Positions 8,088-14,760 are shown, counted from the stretch's first letter. The stretch is 17,117 nucleotides of DNA from an uncultured Collinsella sp. (GCA_934655835.1 CAKUHM010000006.1:1-17117), one strand, 5' to 3'. Program-made: numbers and translations. The notes: generated by a model not told the origin, from the letters alone.

Positions 8088-8118
8088 ATATCCCCAATTC
8101 AAACCGAATTGGGGATAT
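8088..8118 (+). promoter_or_regulatory. 12-bp stem hairpin before the second GGDEF gene
   Basis: ATATCCCCAATT (8088-8099) and AATTGGGGATAT (8107-8118) form a perfect 12-bp stem with a 7-base loop. It ends 22 bases before the AAGGAGGT ribosome binding site (8141-8148). No T-run follows, so it is a poor intrinsic terminator. It could be an mRNA stabilising or processing hairpin, or a dimeric operator. Confidence 0.55.
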
Positions 8119-8156
8119 GATACAAACCGTTGTTCTGCCCAAGGAGGTTATTCATC

Positions 8157-9686
8157 ATGAACGAGTCATACCGCTTGGGCGAGCAATCGATTATTGCCTA
8201 TCTTCAGCGACTTGCGAATGGTGTCTCGACCGCCGAACTCGATGTTTCCGCGCTGCCTGCTGAGCTACGCGCCGTTGGTGAGCAACTGCAAAAGACGCAT
8301 GCCATCCTGCAACAGGAGCGCCAGCTGCTTGAGTGCAACGCCTATATCGATCCGCTCACCAACTTGGGCAACCGCGGCGGACTCGACCGTCACGTCGAGC
8401 AGCTCTGGCGCAAAGGCGACCCCTTCACCTGCGCCTATATTGACATCGACCATCTCAAGCATTGCAATGATAAGTTTGGCCACGCCGAAGGCAATCGCTA
8501 TATTCTGAGCATCTGCCGCACGCTCTCCGAAACCATAGAACACGATGAGATGCTGTTCCGTATCGGTGGAGACGAGTTTGTACTCGTGTCCCCCACGGCA
8601 AGCGAAGCTGAGCTCGAGCAGCGTATGGAACAGGCCCGTGCCGATCTAATCGAAGCAACCTCCGGCGGCAAAGCGCCCATGATCGCTAGCTTTAGCTTTG
8701 GCTGCTCGCGCGTCGATCCACTTGCCGGCGACACGCGTCGCCAGATGACGATGGATGCCGATCGCAAGATGTATCGTTATAAGCTTATGCATCGTGTGCA
8801 GCAGCCGAAAGACAATGGCGCGCCGCAACACCCAATTGCCGAGCAGCTTCCGTGCAACGACCGGGTGTTCCAAGCGATCTCCATGAGCTCCGAGACGCGC
8901 TATCCGTTCATCATCAATCTCGATACGGGCGAATCGCAATGGTCGGTCAACGCCGTGCGCGATTTTGATCTGCCTTCCCAGCACCCTTTTAACTCGGTCG
9001 ACATGTGGCTTGCCCGCGTTCACCCCGAGGACCGCGACAACGTACGCGCCGAGCTCGATATGGTGATAAACGGTACGTGGCACTTCCATTACATGCAGTA
9101 TCGCGTAATGGACGCCACCGGAGCGTACGCGTTGTGCGACTGCACGGGCTACCGCTTGGACGGCACCGATACCGAGCCCAACATGTACGTGGGCATGATT
9201 ATCAACCGCAGCTTGGCAGATACGACCGATTCCGTGACCGGCCTGGGCGACATCCACGCCCTGGTCAACGCCATTGGCGAAATGCGTCGCGTCGCGCGCA
9301 AGGCGGGCTTGGTCGCCATTAAAATCGACGATATCGCTCAGGTCAATGCCCGCTTTGGCTTTGATGCAGGCGACCGCGTTTTGGCGGAGAGCGCCGCCTG
9401 CCTCATGGATTGTTCGCGCGGCAAGGGTCGTCTGTTCCGTTCGACGGGACCGATGTTCGTGGCGCTTTTCGACGAATTCGATCCCGAAGAGACCAACGCG
9501 ATTGCAGAGGAGATCGAGCGGTTCCTGGGTTCGCCTGTGCTCATCGGATCGCTTGAATACCAGCCGCCCATTCGCGTGGCTACGCTTCATCTGGACGCCG
9601 TCGACCGACAGCCCGTTTCCATTTTGAATGAACTCAAAGCGCTGCTTAAAGAGGCGCCGCAAGTACCGGGCACCAAGCTGGACTAG
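8157..9686 (+). CDS. GGDEF-PAS-GGDEF* diguanylate cyclase
   Basis: A 509-residue predicted diguanylate cyclase. An N-terminal helical region (1-60) leads into a GGDEF domain (about 60-210) with intact GGDEF at 137-141 and the metal/substrate region YIDIDHLKHCNDKFGH at 94-109. A PAS_3-like domain (about 238-352) and a degenerate GGDEF domain (about 358-500) follow; the degenerate one has RSTGPMF where the motif should be. The same order, spacing and peptide signatures (for example ARVHPED, NRSLADT, TGLG) occur in the upstream gene, so the two are ancient tandem paralogues; this copy lacks the third GGDEF and the EAL domain. The start is an ATG at 8157 with a strong AAGGAGGT 8 bases upstream. 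No membrane segment is visible. Confidence 0.9.
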   Translation: MNESYRLGEQSIIAYLQRLANGVSTAELDVSALPAELRAVGEQLQKTHAILQQERQLLECNAYIDPLTNLGNRGGLDRHVEQLWRKGDPFTCAYIDIDHLKHCNDKFGHAEGNRYILSICRTLSETIEHDEMLFRIGGDEFVLVSPTASEAELEQRMEQARADLIEATSGGKAPMIASFSFGCSRVDPLAGDTRRQMTMDADRKMYRYKLMHRVQQPKDNGAPQHPIAEQLPCNDRVFQAISMSSETRYPFIINLDTGESQWSVNAVRDFDLPSQHPFNSVDMWLARVHPEDRDNVRAELDMVINGTWHFHYMQYRVMDATGAYALCDCTGYRLDGTDTEPNMYVGMIINRSLADTTDSVTGLGDIHALVNAIGEMRRVARKAGLVAIKIDDIAQVNARFGFDAGDRVLAESAACLMDCSRGKGRLFRSTGPMFVALFDEFDPEETNAIAEEIERFLGSPVLIGSLEYQPPIRVATLHLDAVDRQPVSILNELKALLKEAPQVPGTKLD

Positions 9687-9692
9687 CACCAC

Positions 9693-9733
9693 GGGGCGCG
9701 ATGTGAAACACAAACCGTTTCGCACCGCGCCCC
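9693..9733 (+). terminator. GC-rich stem-loop after the second GGDEF gene, possible terminator
   Basis: GGGGCGCG (9693-9700) pairs perfectly with CGCGCCCC (9726-9733), and GTG-AAAC / GTTT-CGCAC extend the stem imperfectly inward. It lies 6 bases after the stop codon at 9686. A T-run is missing, so termination efficiency is uncertain. Confidence 0.5.
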
Positions 9734-9797
9734 ACGCCATCTGCCCTCTCGTGCGATAATCCTCCGCAGAAGTCACCAAAAGCAGAGGGAGTTTGTG

Positions 9798-10421
9798 ATG
9801 AAGGTTCTTTTAGTCAATGGCAGCCCCAAGGCAAACGGCAACACCGCCCGCGCACTCGCCGAGGTCGCCGAGCAACTCAACGCCGAGGGCATTGATACCG
9901 AGGTGTTTCAGCTGGGCGCCAAGCCCATCCGCGATTGCATCGGTTGCGGCCAGTGCGGCAAGCTTGGCGGTCGATGCACCTTTGATGACGACGTGGTGAA
10001 CGAGCTCATTGCCGCCGCCGAGCAGGCCGACGGCTTTGTCTTTGGCTCCCCCGTCTACTACGCACACCCCAGCGGCCGCATCCTCTCTGCCCTCGACCGC
10101 GCGTTTTATGCTGGCAGCAAGGCCTTTGCGCACAAGCCGGGCGCCGCTGTCGCCGTTGCCCGCCGCGGCGGCACGTCGACCACGTTCGATGTACTCAACA
10201 AGTACTTCACCATCAACCAGATGCCCGTGGTCGCCTCCACCTACTGGAACAACGTCTTTGGCGCTGCGCCGGGCGAGGCCGCCCAGGACGCCGAGGGCCT
10301 TGCTACCATGCGAAACATCGGTAAAAACATGGCATGGCTCCTGCGTTGCATCGAGGCAGGACAGGCCACCGGCATCGAAGCCCCCGAAGCCGATCGCGCC
10401 CGCACCAACTTCATTCGATAA
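9798..10421 (+). CDS. Flavodoxin-fold NAD(P)H-dependent oxidoreductase with four-Cys motif
   Basis: A 207-residue protein of the NADPH-dependent FMN reductase / iron-sulfur flavoprotein group. The N-terminal strand and phosphate loop VLLVNGSPKANGNT (residues 3-16) bind the FMN phosphate, and FGSPVYYAHPSG (82-93) is the second FMN contact. Between them C47-x2-C50-x2-C53-x6-C60 forms a compact cysteine cluster like that of iron-sulfur flavoproteins, so a 4Fe-4S cluster is plausible. Several simple flavodoxin-family reductases carry similar cysteines, and electron donor and substrate are unknown. The ATG at 9798 is favoured over a GTG one codon earlier by spacing to GAGGGA. The structured leader of the next gene begins only a few bases after the stop, with no terminator between. 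Confidence 0.85.
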   Translation: MKVLLVNGSPKANGNTARALAEVAEQLNAEGIDTEVFQLGAKPIRDCIGCGQCGKLGGRCTFDDDVVNELIAAAEQADGFVFGSPVYYAHPSGRILSALDRAFYAGSKAFAHKPGAAVAVARRGGTSTTFDVLNKYFTINQMPVVASTYWNNVFGAAPGEAAQDAEGLATMRNIGKNMAWLLRCIEAGQATGIEAPEADRARTNFIR

Positions 10422-10425
10422 GTCC

Positions 10426-10606
10426 AGCGGTGGTCACCTCGAAGTTCTATCAATGTCAGCGAAAAGCCAGCTGATGAGGCAAGGTGCCTTGAAAGAGGAG
10501 GGCGCTGGGCTTTTGCCCGCGCCCGACGATTGAAAGGCAGATTGCCCATCAGATGGCTTTGCAGCGTCGAGGTGACCGCCGTTCGTTAGAACGGCGGAAC
10601 ATAGAT
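10426..10606 (+). promoter_or_regulatory. Structured 5' leader, candidate translational riboswitch of unrecognised class
   Basis: A 15-bp helix P1 (10428-10442 with 10567-10581, one U-G wobble, extendable to 17 bp) encloses P2, P3, P4 and P5. P2 pairs 10463-10476 with 10547-10560 with one mismatch. Inside P2 lie P3 (10477-10489), the GC-rich UUUU-looped P4 (10500-10524) and P5 (10536-10546). A 9-bp hairpin (10576-10584 with 10589-10597) holds the only ribosome binding site, GGCGGA at 10593-10598. Its left arm reuses bases 10576-10581 of P1, so the two helices exclude each other. P1 formed would free the site; P1 open would hide it. I do not recognise it as any common riboswitch. Confidence 0.65.
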
Positions 10607-10948
10607 ATGAACGTGCAAATTTTTGGCACCAAGAAGTCCTTCGACACTAAGAAAGCCCAGCGCTATTTTAAAGAGCGCCGCATTAAGGTGCAGTTTATTG
10701 ACCTTAAGGAAAAGGAGATGAGCAAAGGCGAGCTCACGAGCGTGATGCAGGCGGTCGGCGGCATCGACAAGCTGCTCAACCCCAAGGCCAAGGACGAGGA
10801 GACCCTCGCGCTCATCCAGCACCTCACCCCTAGCCAGCGCTTCGACAAGTTACTCGAAAACCAGCAGGTCTTGGCCGAGCCCATCGTGCGCAACGGCAAA
10901 AAGGCCACCGTCGGTTATTGCCCCGATGTATGGGGAGCCTGGGAGTAG
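10607..10948 (+). CDS. ArsC/Spx-fold protein lacking the active-site cysteine
   Basis: A 113-residue thioredoxin-like protein of the arsenate reductase (ArsC/YffB/Spx) family. The fold is recognisable from the N-terminal strand IFGTKK, helix KKAQRYFKERRI, strand VQFIDLKEKEMSKGEL and the late PIVRNGKKATVGY. The catalytic loop, which normally holds Cys (CxxC in Spx, NCDT in YffB), here reads KKSFDTKKA with no cysteine; the only Cys lies near the C-terminus in GYCPD. It is therefore unlikely to be a true arsenate reductase and may have a binding or regulatory role. The ATG at 10607 is preceded by GGCGGA, which is buried in a hairpin of the structured leader. Confidence 0.8.
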   Translation: MNVQIFGTKKSFDTKKAQRYFKERRIKVQFIDLKEKEMSKGELTSVMQAVGGIDKLLNPKAKDEETLALIQHLTPSQRFDKLLENQQVLAEPIVRNGKKATVGYCPDVWGAWE

Positions 10949-11034
10949 CCTGTGTTATTTGCCGGCGCGTGGGTATAAAAGCAGGCGTTTGGCATAAGAT
11001 TCAACTGTAAGCCAAGTCTAACAAAGGAGGGCAC

Positions 11035-12165
11035 ATGCCCAACAAACCCGTGAAGATCATCATGCTTACCGGATACCTCGGTGCCGGTAAGACCACGCTG
11101 CTCAACCACATTCTCGCTAACGACGGCGGTATCCGCGCCGCCGTGATCGTCAACGATATCGGCGAGATCAACGTCGACGCCAGCCTTATCGCCGACGGCG
11201 GCCTTTCCGAGACCGACGACCTCATCCCGCTCACCAACGGCTGCATCTGCTGCACGCTTTCGGACGACCTGGCCAACCAGCTGCAGGGCATCGCCGATTC
11301 GGGCAACTTCGACTACATCATCATCGAGGCCTCGGGCATTTGCGAGCCCATCCCCATCGCCTACACCATCTCGAGCTTCTGCGACGAGGCCAAGGTGGGC
11401 GGCGAGCCCAAGCTCGCGCTCGACAACATCGTGGCCGTGGTCGACTGCGCCCGCATGTACGACGAGTTCAACGGCGGTCGCGACCTGCTGGCCGAGGATA
11501 TCGACGAGGACGACATCGAAAGCCTGCTCATCCAGCAGATCGAGTTCTGCTCCACGCTGATCCTCAACAAGACCGATACCGTGACGCCCGAGCAGATCGC
11601 CGAGCTCAAGGCCATCGTGCGCAGCCTGCAGAAGGACGCCGTGATCGTCGAGGCCCAAAACGGCGAGGTCTCCATGGAGGAGCTGCTCGACACCGACCGC
11701 TTCGACTTTATGCGCGCCTACAACTCCGCCGCTTGGATCGAGGCCATGGAGCATCCCGAGGAGCACGACGACCCCGAGGTGCTGGAGTACGACATCGAGA
11801 CCTTTGTGTACTCGCGTCGCAAGCCGTTTGACCTGCAGAAGTTCACCGACTTTGTTGAGCAGGAGTGGCCTGACGAGGTCATCCGCGTCAAGGGTCCGCT
11901 GTGGCAGACCGGCGATCCGGACATGTGCTACATGTTTGAGCAGGCCGGCCACCAGATGCGCCTGATGGAGAACGGCCTGTTCGTCGACTCCGCGCCCGAG
12001 GGCGAGAAGCAGAGGATCATCGACGAGAACCCCGAGATTATGCAGATTTGGGACGACGAGACGGGCGACCGCATGACGAGCCTGTGCATCATCGGCCGTC
12101 ACATGGACAAGGATGCGCTCATCGCCTCCCTCGATGCCTGCCTGACCGACTGGCACCGCGCCTAG
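11035..12165 (+). CDS. CobW/COG0523-family GTPase (putative metallochaperone)
   Basis: A 376-residue G3E-family P-loop GTPase. It has Walker A GYLGAGKT (residues 13-20), the family's metal-binding CICC motif (70-73), EASG at 98-101 and the guanine-specificity motif NKTD (178-181). A CobW C-terminal domain follows from about residue 252. Members use GTP hydrolysis to deliver metals (Zn, Co, Ni or Fe) to client proteins; the metal here cannot be assigned, and I see no Zur-type operator upstream. An acidic stretch around 152-162 (AEDIDEDDIES) could add metal affinity. The start has a strong AAAGGAGG at about 11023-11030. It is followed by a strong terminator, so it is probably monocistronic. Confidence 0.9.
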   Translation: MPNKPVKIIMLTGYLGAGKTTLLNHILANDGGIRAAVIVNDIGEINVDASLIADGGLSETDDLIPLTNGCICCTLSDDLANQLQGIADSGNFDYIIIEASGICEPIPIAYTISSFCDEAKVGGEPKLALDNIVAVVDCARMYDEFNGGRDLLAEDIDEDDIESLLIQQIEFCSTLILNKTDTVTPEQIAELKAIVRSLQKDAVIVEAQNGEVSMEELLDTDRFDFMRAYNSAAWIEAMEHPEEHDDPEVLEYDIETFVYSRRKPFDLQKFTDFVEQEWPDEVIRVKGPLWQTGDPDMCYMFEQAGHQMRLMENGLFVDSAPEGEKQRIIDENPEIMQIWDDETGDRMTSLCIIGRHMDKDALIASLDACLTDWHRA

Positions 12166-12203
12166 GTTTATCCAAGCGGGCATTTTTCCACTACGTAACC
12201 GCC

Positions 12204-12246
12204 AAACCACCACGAAGGTGCCTGTTCCCTTCGTGGTGGTTTTTCG
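12204..12246 (+). terminator. Strong intrinsic terminator after the CobW-family gene
   Basis: A perfect 15-bp stem (12204-12218 with 12228-12242, ending CGTGGTGGTTT) with a 9-base loop is followed by a T-run. It ends about 10 bases before the trmL ribosome binding site, so trmL may start from a promoter inside the hairpin region or rely on read-through. Confidence 0.9.
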
Positions 12247-12265
12247 TTCTGAGCCAAGGAGATTC

Positions 12266-12865
12266 ATGCTCAACATTGTGCTGTATGCGCCCGAGATTCC
12301 GGCCAATACGGGCAATATCGGCCGCACCTGCGTGGTTACCGGCGCCCGCCTGCATCTGGTCGAGCCGCTGGGCTTTTCGCTCGATGACAAGACGGTGCGT
12401 CGCGCCGGCCTGGGCTACTGGCAAAACTTGGACGTGACGACGTATGCCGGCTGGGAGGACTTCCTTGCGCGCAACGGGCTCTCCCCCGCCGACGAGCGCC
12501 TGCACCTGCTAACTAAAAAGGCTCGTCGCACCTATGCGCAGAGCACCTACCGCGACGGCGACTTCCTGGTCTTTGGCAGCGAGAGCTCGGGTATTCCCGA
12601 GCCACTGCTTGCCGCGGCGCCCGAGCGCTGCGAGCGCATCCCCATGCTGCGCGATTGCGACTCACTCGACAACGCCGATGCCTGGGAGGCCAATGAGGAA
12701 TCGCTCGGGCATACCGAGGACAGCCACGAAGCCATCCTGCAGCAGGACATCTGCGGTAACTTCGTCAATCCCAACGACTACCGCATCAGCGCCCTCAACC
12801 TCTCCAACAGCGCCGCCATCGTCCTCTACGAGGCGCTGCGCCAGACAGGCTTTGCCGGGATGTGA
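12266..12865 (+). CDS. trmL: tRNA (cytidine/uridine-34-2'-O)-methyltransferase TrmL with an insertion
   Basis: A 199-residue SPOUT-class methyltransferase that methylates the wobble-base ribose of certain leucine tRNAs, using S-adenosylmethionine. Family motifs are LYAPEIPANTGNIGR (residues 6-20), HLVEPLGF (30-37), VFGSESSGIP (102-111), IPM (125-127) and the knot-forming C-terminus ALNLSNSAAIVLYEALRQ (176-193). Usual TrmL proteins are about 155 residues, and IPM is normally followed within about 10 residues by SLNLSN. Here about 45 acidic residues (about 129-174) are inserted between these two halves of the cofactor-binding knot. The ATG at 12266 has AAGGAG just upstream; a longer frame back to 12218 overlaps the terminator and is rejected. 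Confidence 0.9.
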   Translation: MLNIVLYAPEIPANTGNIGRTCVVTGARLHLVEPLGFSLDDKTVRRAGLGYWQNLDVTTYAGWEDFLARNGLSPADERLHLLTKKARRTYAQSTYRDGDFLVFGSESSGIPEPLLAAAPERCERIPMLRDCDSLDNADAWEANEESLGHTEDSHEAILQQDICGNFVNPNDYRISALNLSNSAAIVLYEALRQTGFAGM

Positions 12866-12874
12866 CAAAGGGAC
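12861..12874 (+). repeat. TGTGACAAAGGGAC repeat, copy 1
   Basis: The 14-mer TGTGACAAAGGGAC overlaps the trmL stop codon and recurs exactly at 16618-16631, where it is half of a near-perfect palindrome. The two copies bracket the AT-richer islet. Confidence 0.6.
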
Positions 12875-12893
12875 CCCGCAGCAGGAGGTCCCT
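12869..12893. terminator. Weak hairpin between convergent genes
   Basis: AGGGACC (12869-12875) pairs with GGTCCCT (12887-12893) around an 11-base loop in the short gap between trmL and the convergent 354-residue gene. There is no T-run on either side; it may act as a weak shared terminator. Confidence 0.4.
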
Positions 12894-12898
12894 ACACA

Positions 12899-13963
12899 TC
12901 AGAATTCAATTTCAAATACAAACGACTGGCGGAGCTCTCGCTTGGCTTGACTTGTCAGACTTGAATTCGCCCTTATGCTCAGCTTGGTGCACGCCTCATC
13001 GATAGCCATAGCAAGTGATACGGACATGGTCATGGTCGTTTCGCTTTTCAATTCGACCCGATAGCTCTTCGCCTTGTTTTTATCCTCTCCACCGCATCTC
13101 GTCTCGATTAACAAGAGAATATCTGAGTCATGGGCATACCAATGGAGCTCAGGACGCTGTGGAACCATGTCACCCTCGAATTCCTGTGTAAACAGAATTT
13201 TCTTCTCATTCCTCGTTGAATCGTTCAAGGAACCGTCGATTCGAACCGAGCCCTTCTTTCCCGCCTTGACATCTCCCTTAATCTGGTGACCTCGCCGAAT
13301 TTCCTCGTACTCCGTCACTTCCAGCTTGCAGCGCTTCGCGCCAAGCATGAACGCGATCCGTCTCAACTCGGCCATCTTGTCTTGTTGCATGGTTGCGAAA
13401 TAAGAGTCAAGGTCAACAAAGCGAGACCGATCAAAAGCATCTATGTAATATGTGGAATAAAGAGATGGTTTAGGATAGAAAGACAGCTCGCTATCCCCGA
13501 TTGCCTCGCGGTACAGATTGAAAATCTGCGTACCCTTAACAGTATCCAGCCAACCAATAGCATCCCTACAGACATCGATGCCCCGGCGCTCGTTTCCGTC
13601 AACAATTCGAATCATGTTCGGCAAATGGAATGAAGGGCTCTGATAGGTCTCTTTGGTTACCGGCCTGTATCTATTGAGCTGCTGCTGGTATGCCCAATCG
13701 TTGACCGCGTCACCGATATCCGCAGCAGCACCAGCCGCACCATCGGCCGCATCAGCAATAGCTGCCAAGGCGTCATCGGCCATCGGAGTTGCAGCACGCA
13801 CTGCACCATCGGCAACTTTCTGTACGATTGCAACCGCGCCCGCCATCGCGCTTCCGGCGCCATCAACCAACCCGGCAGCGGCCTTACGGATATCAAAGCC
13901 CTGCTTATGTCGCGGCAGCCCCTCCCTTTTGGCAACAACGGCCAGATCGTCTTTATCCTCCAT
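12899..13963 (-). CDS. Uncharacterised 354-residue protein, Ala/Gly-rich N-terminal part
   Basis: I do not recognise a family. Residues about 28-88 are extremely rich in Ala, Gly and Asp with regularly spaced Val/Ile (for example GSAMAGAVAIVQKVADGAV, ADDALAAIADAADGAAGAAA). This predicts amphipathic helices rather than a signal peptide or standard transmembrane segment. The remainder is a mixed, probably beta-rich domain with alternating polar strands, for example KRCKLEVTEYEE near 210-221, LHWYAHDSDILLLIETRCGG and SYRVELKSETTMTMSVSLAM. The last residues, QSFVFEIEF, form a strand. The start ATG has AGGAGGT 5 bases upstream. It is last in an operon with a 43-residue protein (9-base gap) and a DUF4230 membrane protein. 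GC content is clearly lower than in the core genes. Confidence 0.75.
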   Translation of the reverse strand: MEDKDDLAVVAKREGLPRHKQGFDIRKAAAGLVDGAGSAMAGAVAIVQKVADGAVRAATPMADDALAAIADAADGAAGAAADIGDAVNDWAYQQQLNRYRPVTKETYQSPSFHLPNMIRIVDGNERRGIDVCRDAIGWLDTVKGTQIFNLYREAIGDSELSFYPKPSLYSTYYIDAFDRSRFVDLDSYFATMQQDKMAELRRIAFMLGAKRCKLEVTEYEEIRRGHQIKGDVKAGKKGSVRIDGSLNDSTRNEKKILFTQEFEGDMVPQRPELHWYAHDSDILLLIETRCGGEDKNKAKSYRVELKSETTMTMSVSLAMAIDEACTKLSIRANSSLTSQAKRELRQSFVFEIEF

Positions 13964-13972
13964 GATGACCTC

Positions 13973-14104
13973 CTATTTCCGATAGTCGAAATCAACCGTA
14001 TATTCATCGCCAAATGCCGAGTTGAAGGTAGTGTCGAGAAAGGTGGTGTAGCGCCCGATCAGAAGCGAGCCGGCCCCAGCGATCTGTTGCCGTTTATCCA
14101 ACAT
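13973..14104 (-). CDS. 43-residue microprotein in the DUF4230 operon
   Basis: A small gene read from ATG at 14104 to TAG at 13973-13975. The product starts MLDKRQQIAGAGSLLIGRY and ends YTVDFDYRK. A short small-residue/hydrophobic segment (IAGAGSLLIG) is followed by an aromatic, acidic tail. Support comes from context: it fills the gap between two larger genes exactly, starting 11 bases after the DUF4230 stop and ending 9 bases before the 354-residue gene. Its stop codon overlaps the AGGAGG of that gene, a typical translational-coupling layout. A GGGGTG ribosome binding site lies upstream. I know no homologue; it could alternatively be chance, but the fit is good. Confidence 0.6.
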   Translation of the reverse strand: MLDKRQQIAGAGSLLIGRYTTFLDTTFNSAFGDEYTVDFDYRK

Positions 14105-14115
14105 GCTATTCACCC

Positions 14116-14760
14116 CTACTCAAACGCAACGTCAACATTGACGTCATCGCCGCATAGGGCTTTGACCTGTTTTTCGATAAGGGCGCAGGCTCTATCATCA
14201 GATTCTTGGAGCATATTGCTTTCCTTGACCTTCTTGGTCTGCTCTTTCTTTGCCTGTTTCAATAACGTGTTTAGATCATCCGTGCTTACTTGATTCCAGT
14301 TAAGAAAACCATTGTCCTCAACATATTTCTTAAGCGTATTGGGGTCTGTCGAGAACGAGGTGATCTCCGAGTGAGGCAGTATAACCTTTACGCTCTTGAC
14401 CTCTGAATTCTTATCGGCCATATTAGCCCGTACGATTGTAACCTTCATCTTATCGGCATTGATCCCGATGTCAGCCTTGCCGTCAATCGTTGCGACATAT
14501 CGCTTAGACGTAAAGGGGTTTTCCCACCCAAGCGGATTGCCCGCCTCATCAATTGAAAGTAGCTGGGTAAAGTTGTACTCGTACGTCACGAGCTTAACGA
14601 CTGGCGTGATCTCCTCGCGAATCGAATCATCGCTGATCGTTGTAGAATTACGTGTCAATGACATCCAGATACCCCAGGCAACCGCTAGAACCGTAACAAC
14701 GACTAACCCGCCAAAGGCAACCTTTTGCGGCATCGTTGTAAGAAATTTTGTTTTTGCCAT
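14116..14760 (-). CDS. DUF4230-family membrane-anchored protein
   Basis: A 214-residue protein with one N-terminal transmembrane anchor (about residues 14-34, VAFGGLVVVTVLAVAWGIWM). The large remainder is predicted to face outside. DUF4230 character is seen in VTYEYNFTQLLS (about 58-69), the conserved pattern around IDGKADIGINADKMKV, VKVILPHSEI, and the lysine-rich helix KKEQTKKVKESNMLQ followed by a helix before the C-terminal VNVDVAFE strand. The function of DUF4230 proteins is unknown. The ATG at 14760 follows GGAAAGGTG. It is first of three tightly packed genes, and a 21-codon open frame ends 6 bases before it. Confidence 0.8.
   Translation of the reverse strand: MAKTKFLTTMPQKVAFGGLVVVTVLAVAWGIWMSLTRNSTTISDDSIREEITPVVKLVTYEYNFTQLLSIDEAGNPLGWENPFTSKRYVATIDGKADIGINADKMKVTIVRANMADKNSEVKSVKVILPHSEITSFSTDPNTLKKYVEDNGFLNWNQVSTDDLNTLLKQAKKEQTKKVKESNMLQESDDRACALIEKQVKALCGDDVNVDVAFE

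Noticed and set aside
10428..10581. The long inverted repeat around the ArsC leader as a MITE insertion
   Set aside because: There is no target-site duplication, internal stems nest properly, the outer helix includes a U-G wobble, and it overlaps a ribosome-binding-site hairpin; regulated RNA fits better, though genome-wide copy number would decide.
10915..12390. 491-codon minus-strand open frame opposite the CobW-family gene
   Set aside because: Its composition (Val/Leu/His/Asp-rich, no motif) is typical of the antisense of a GC-rich gene, and the plus strand has full GTPase motifs.
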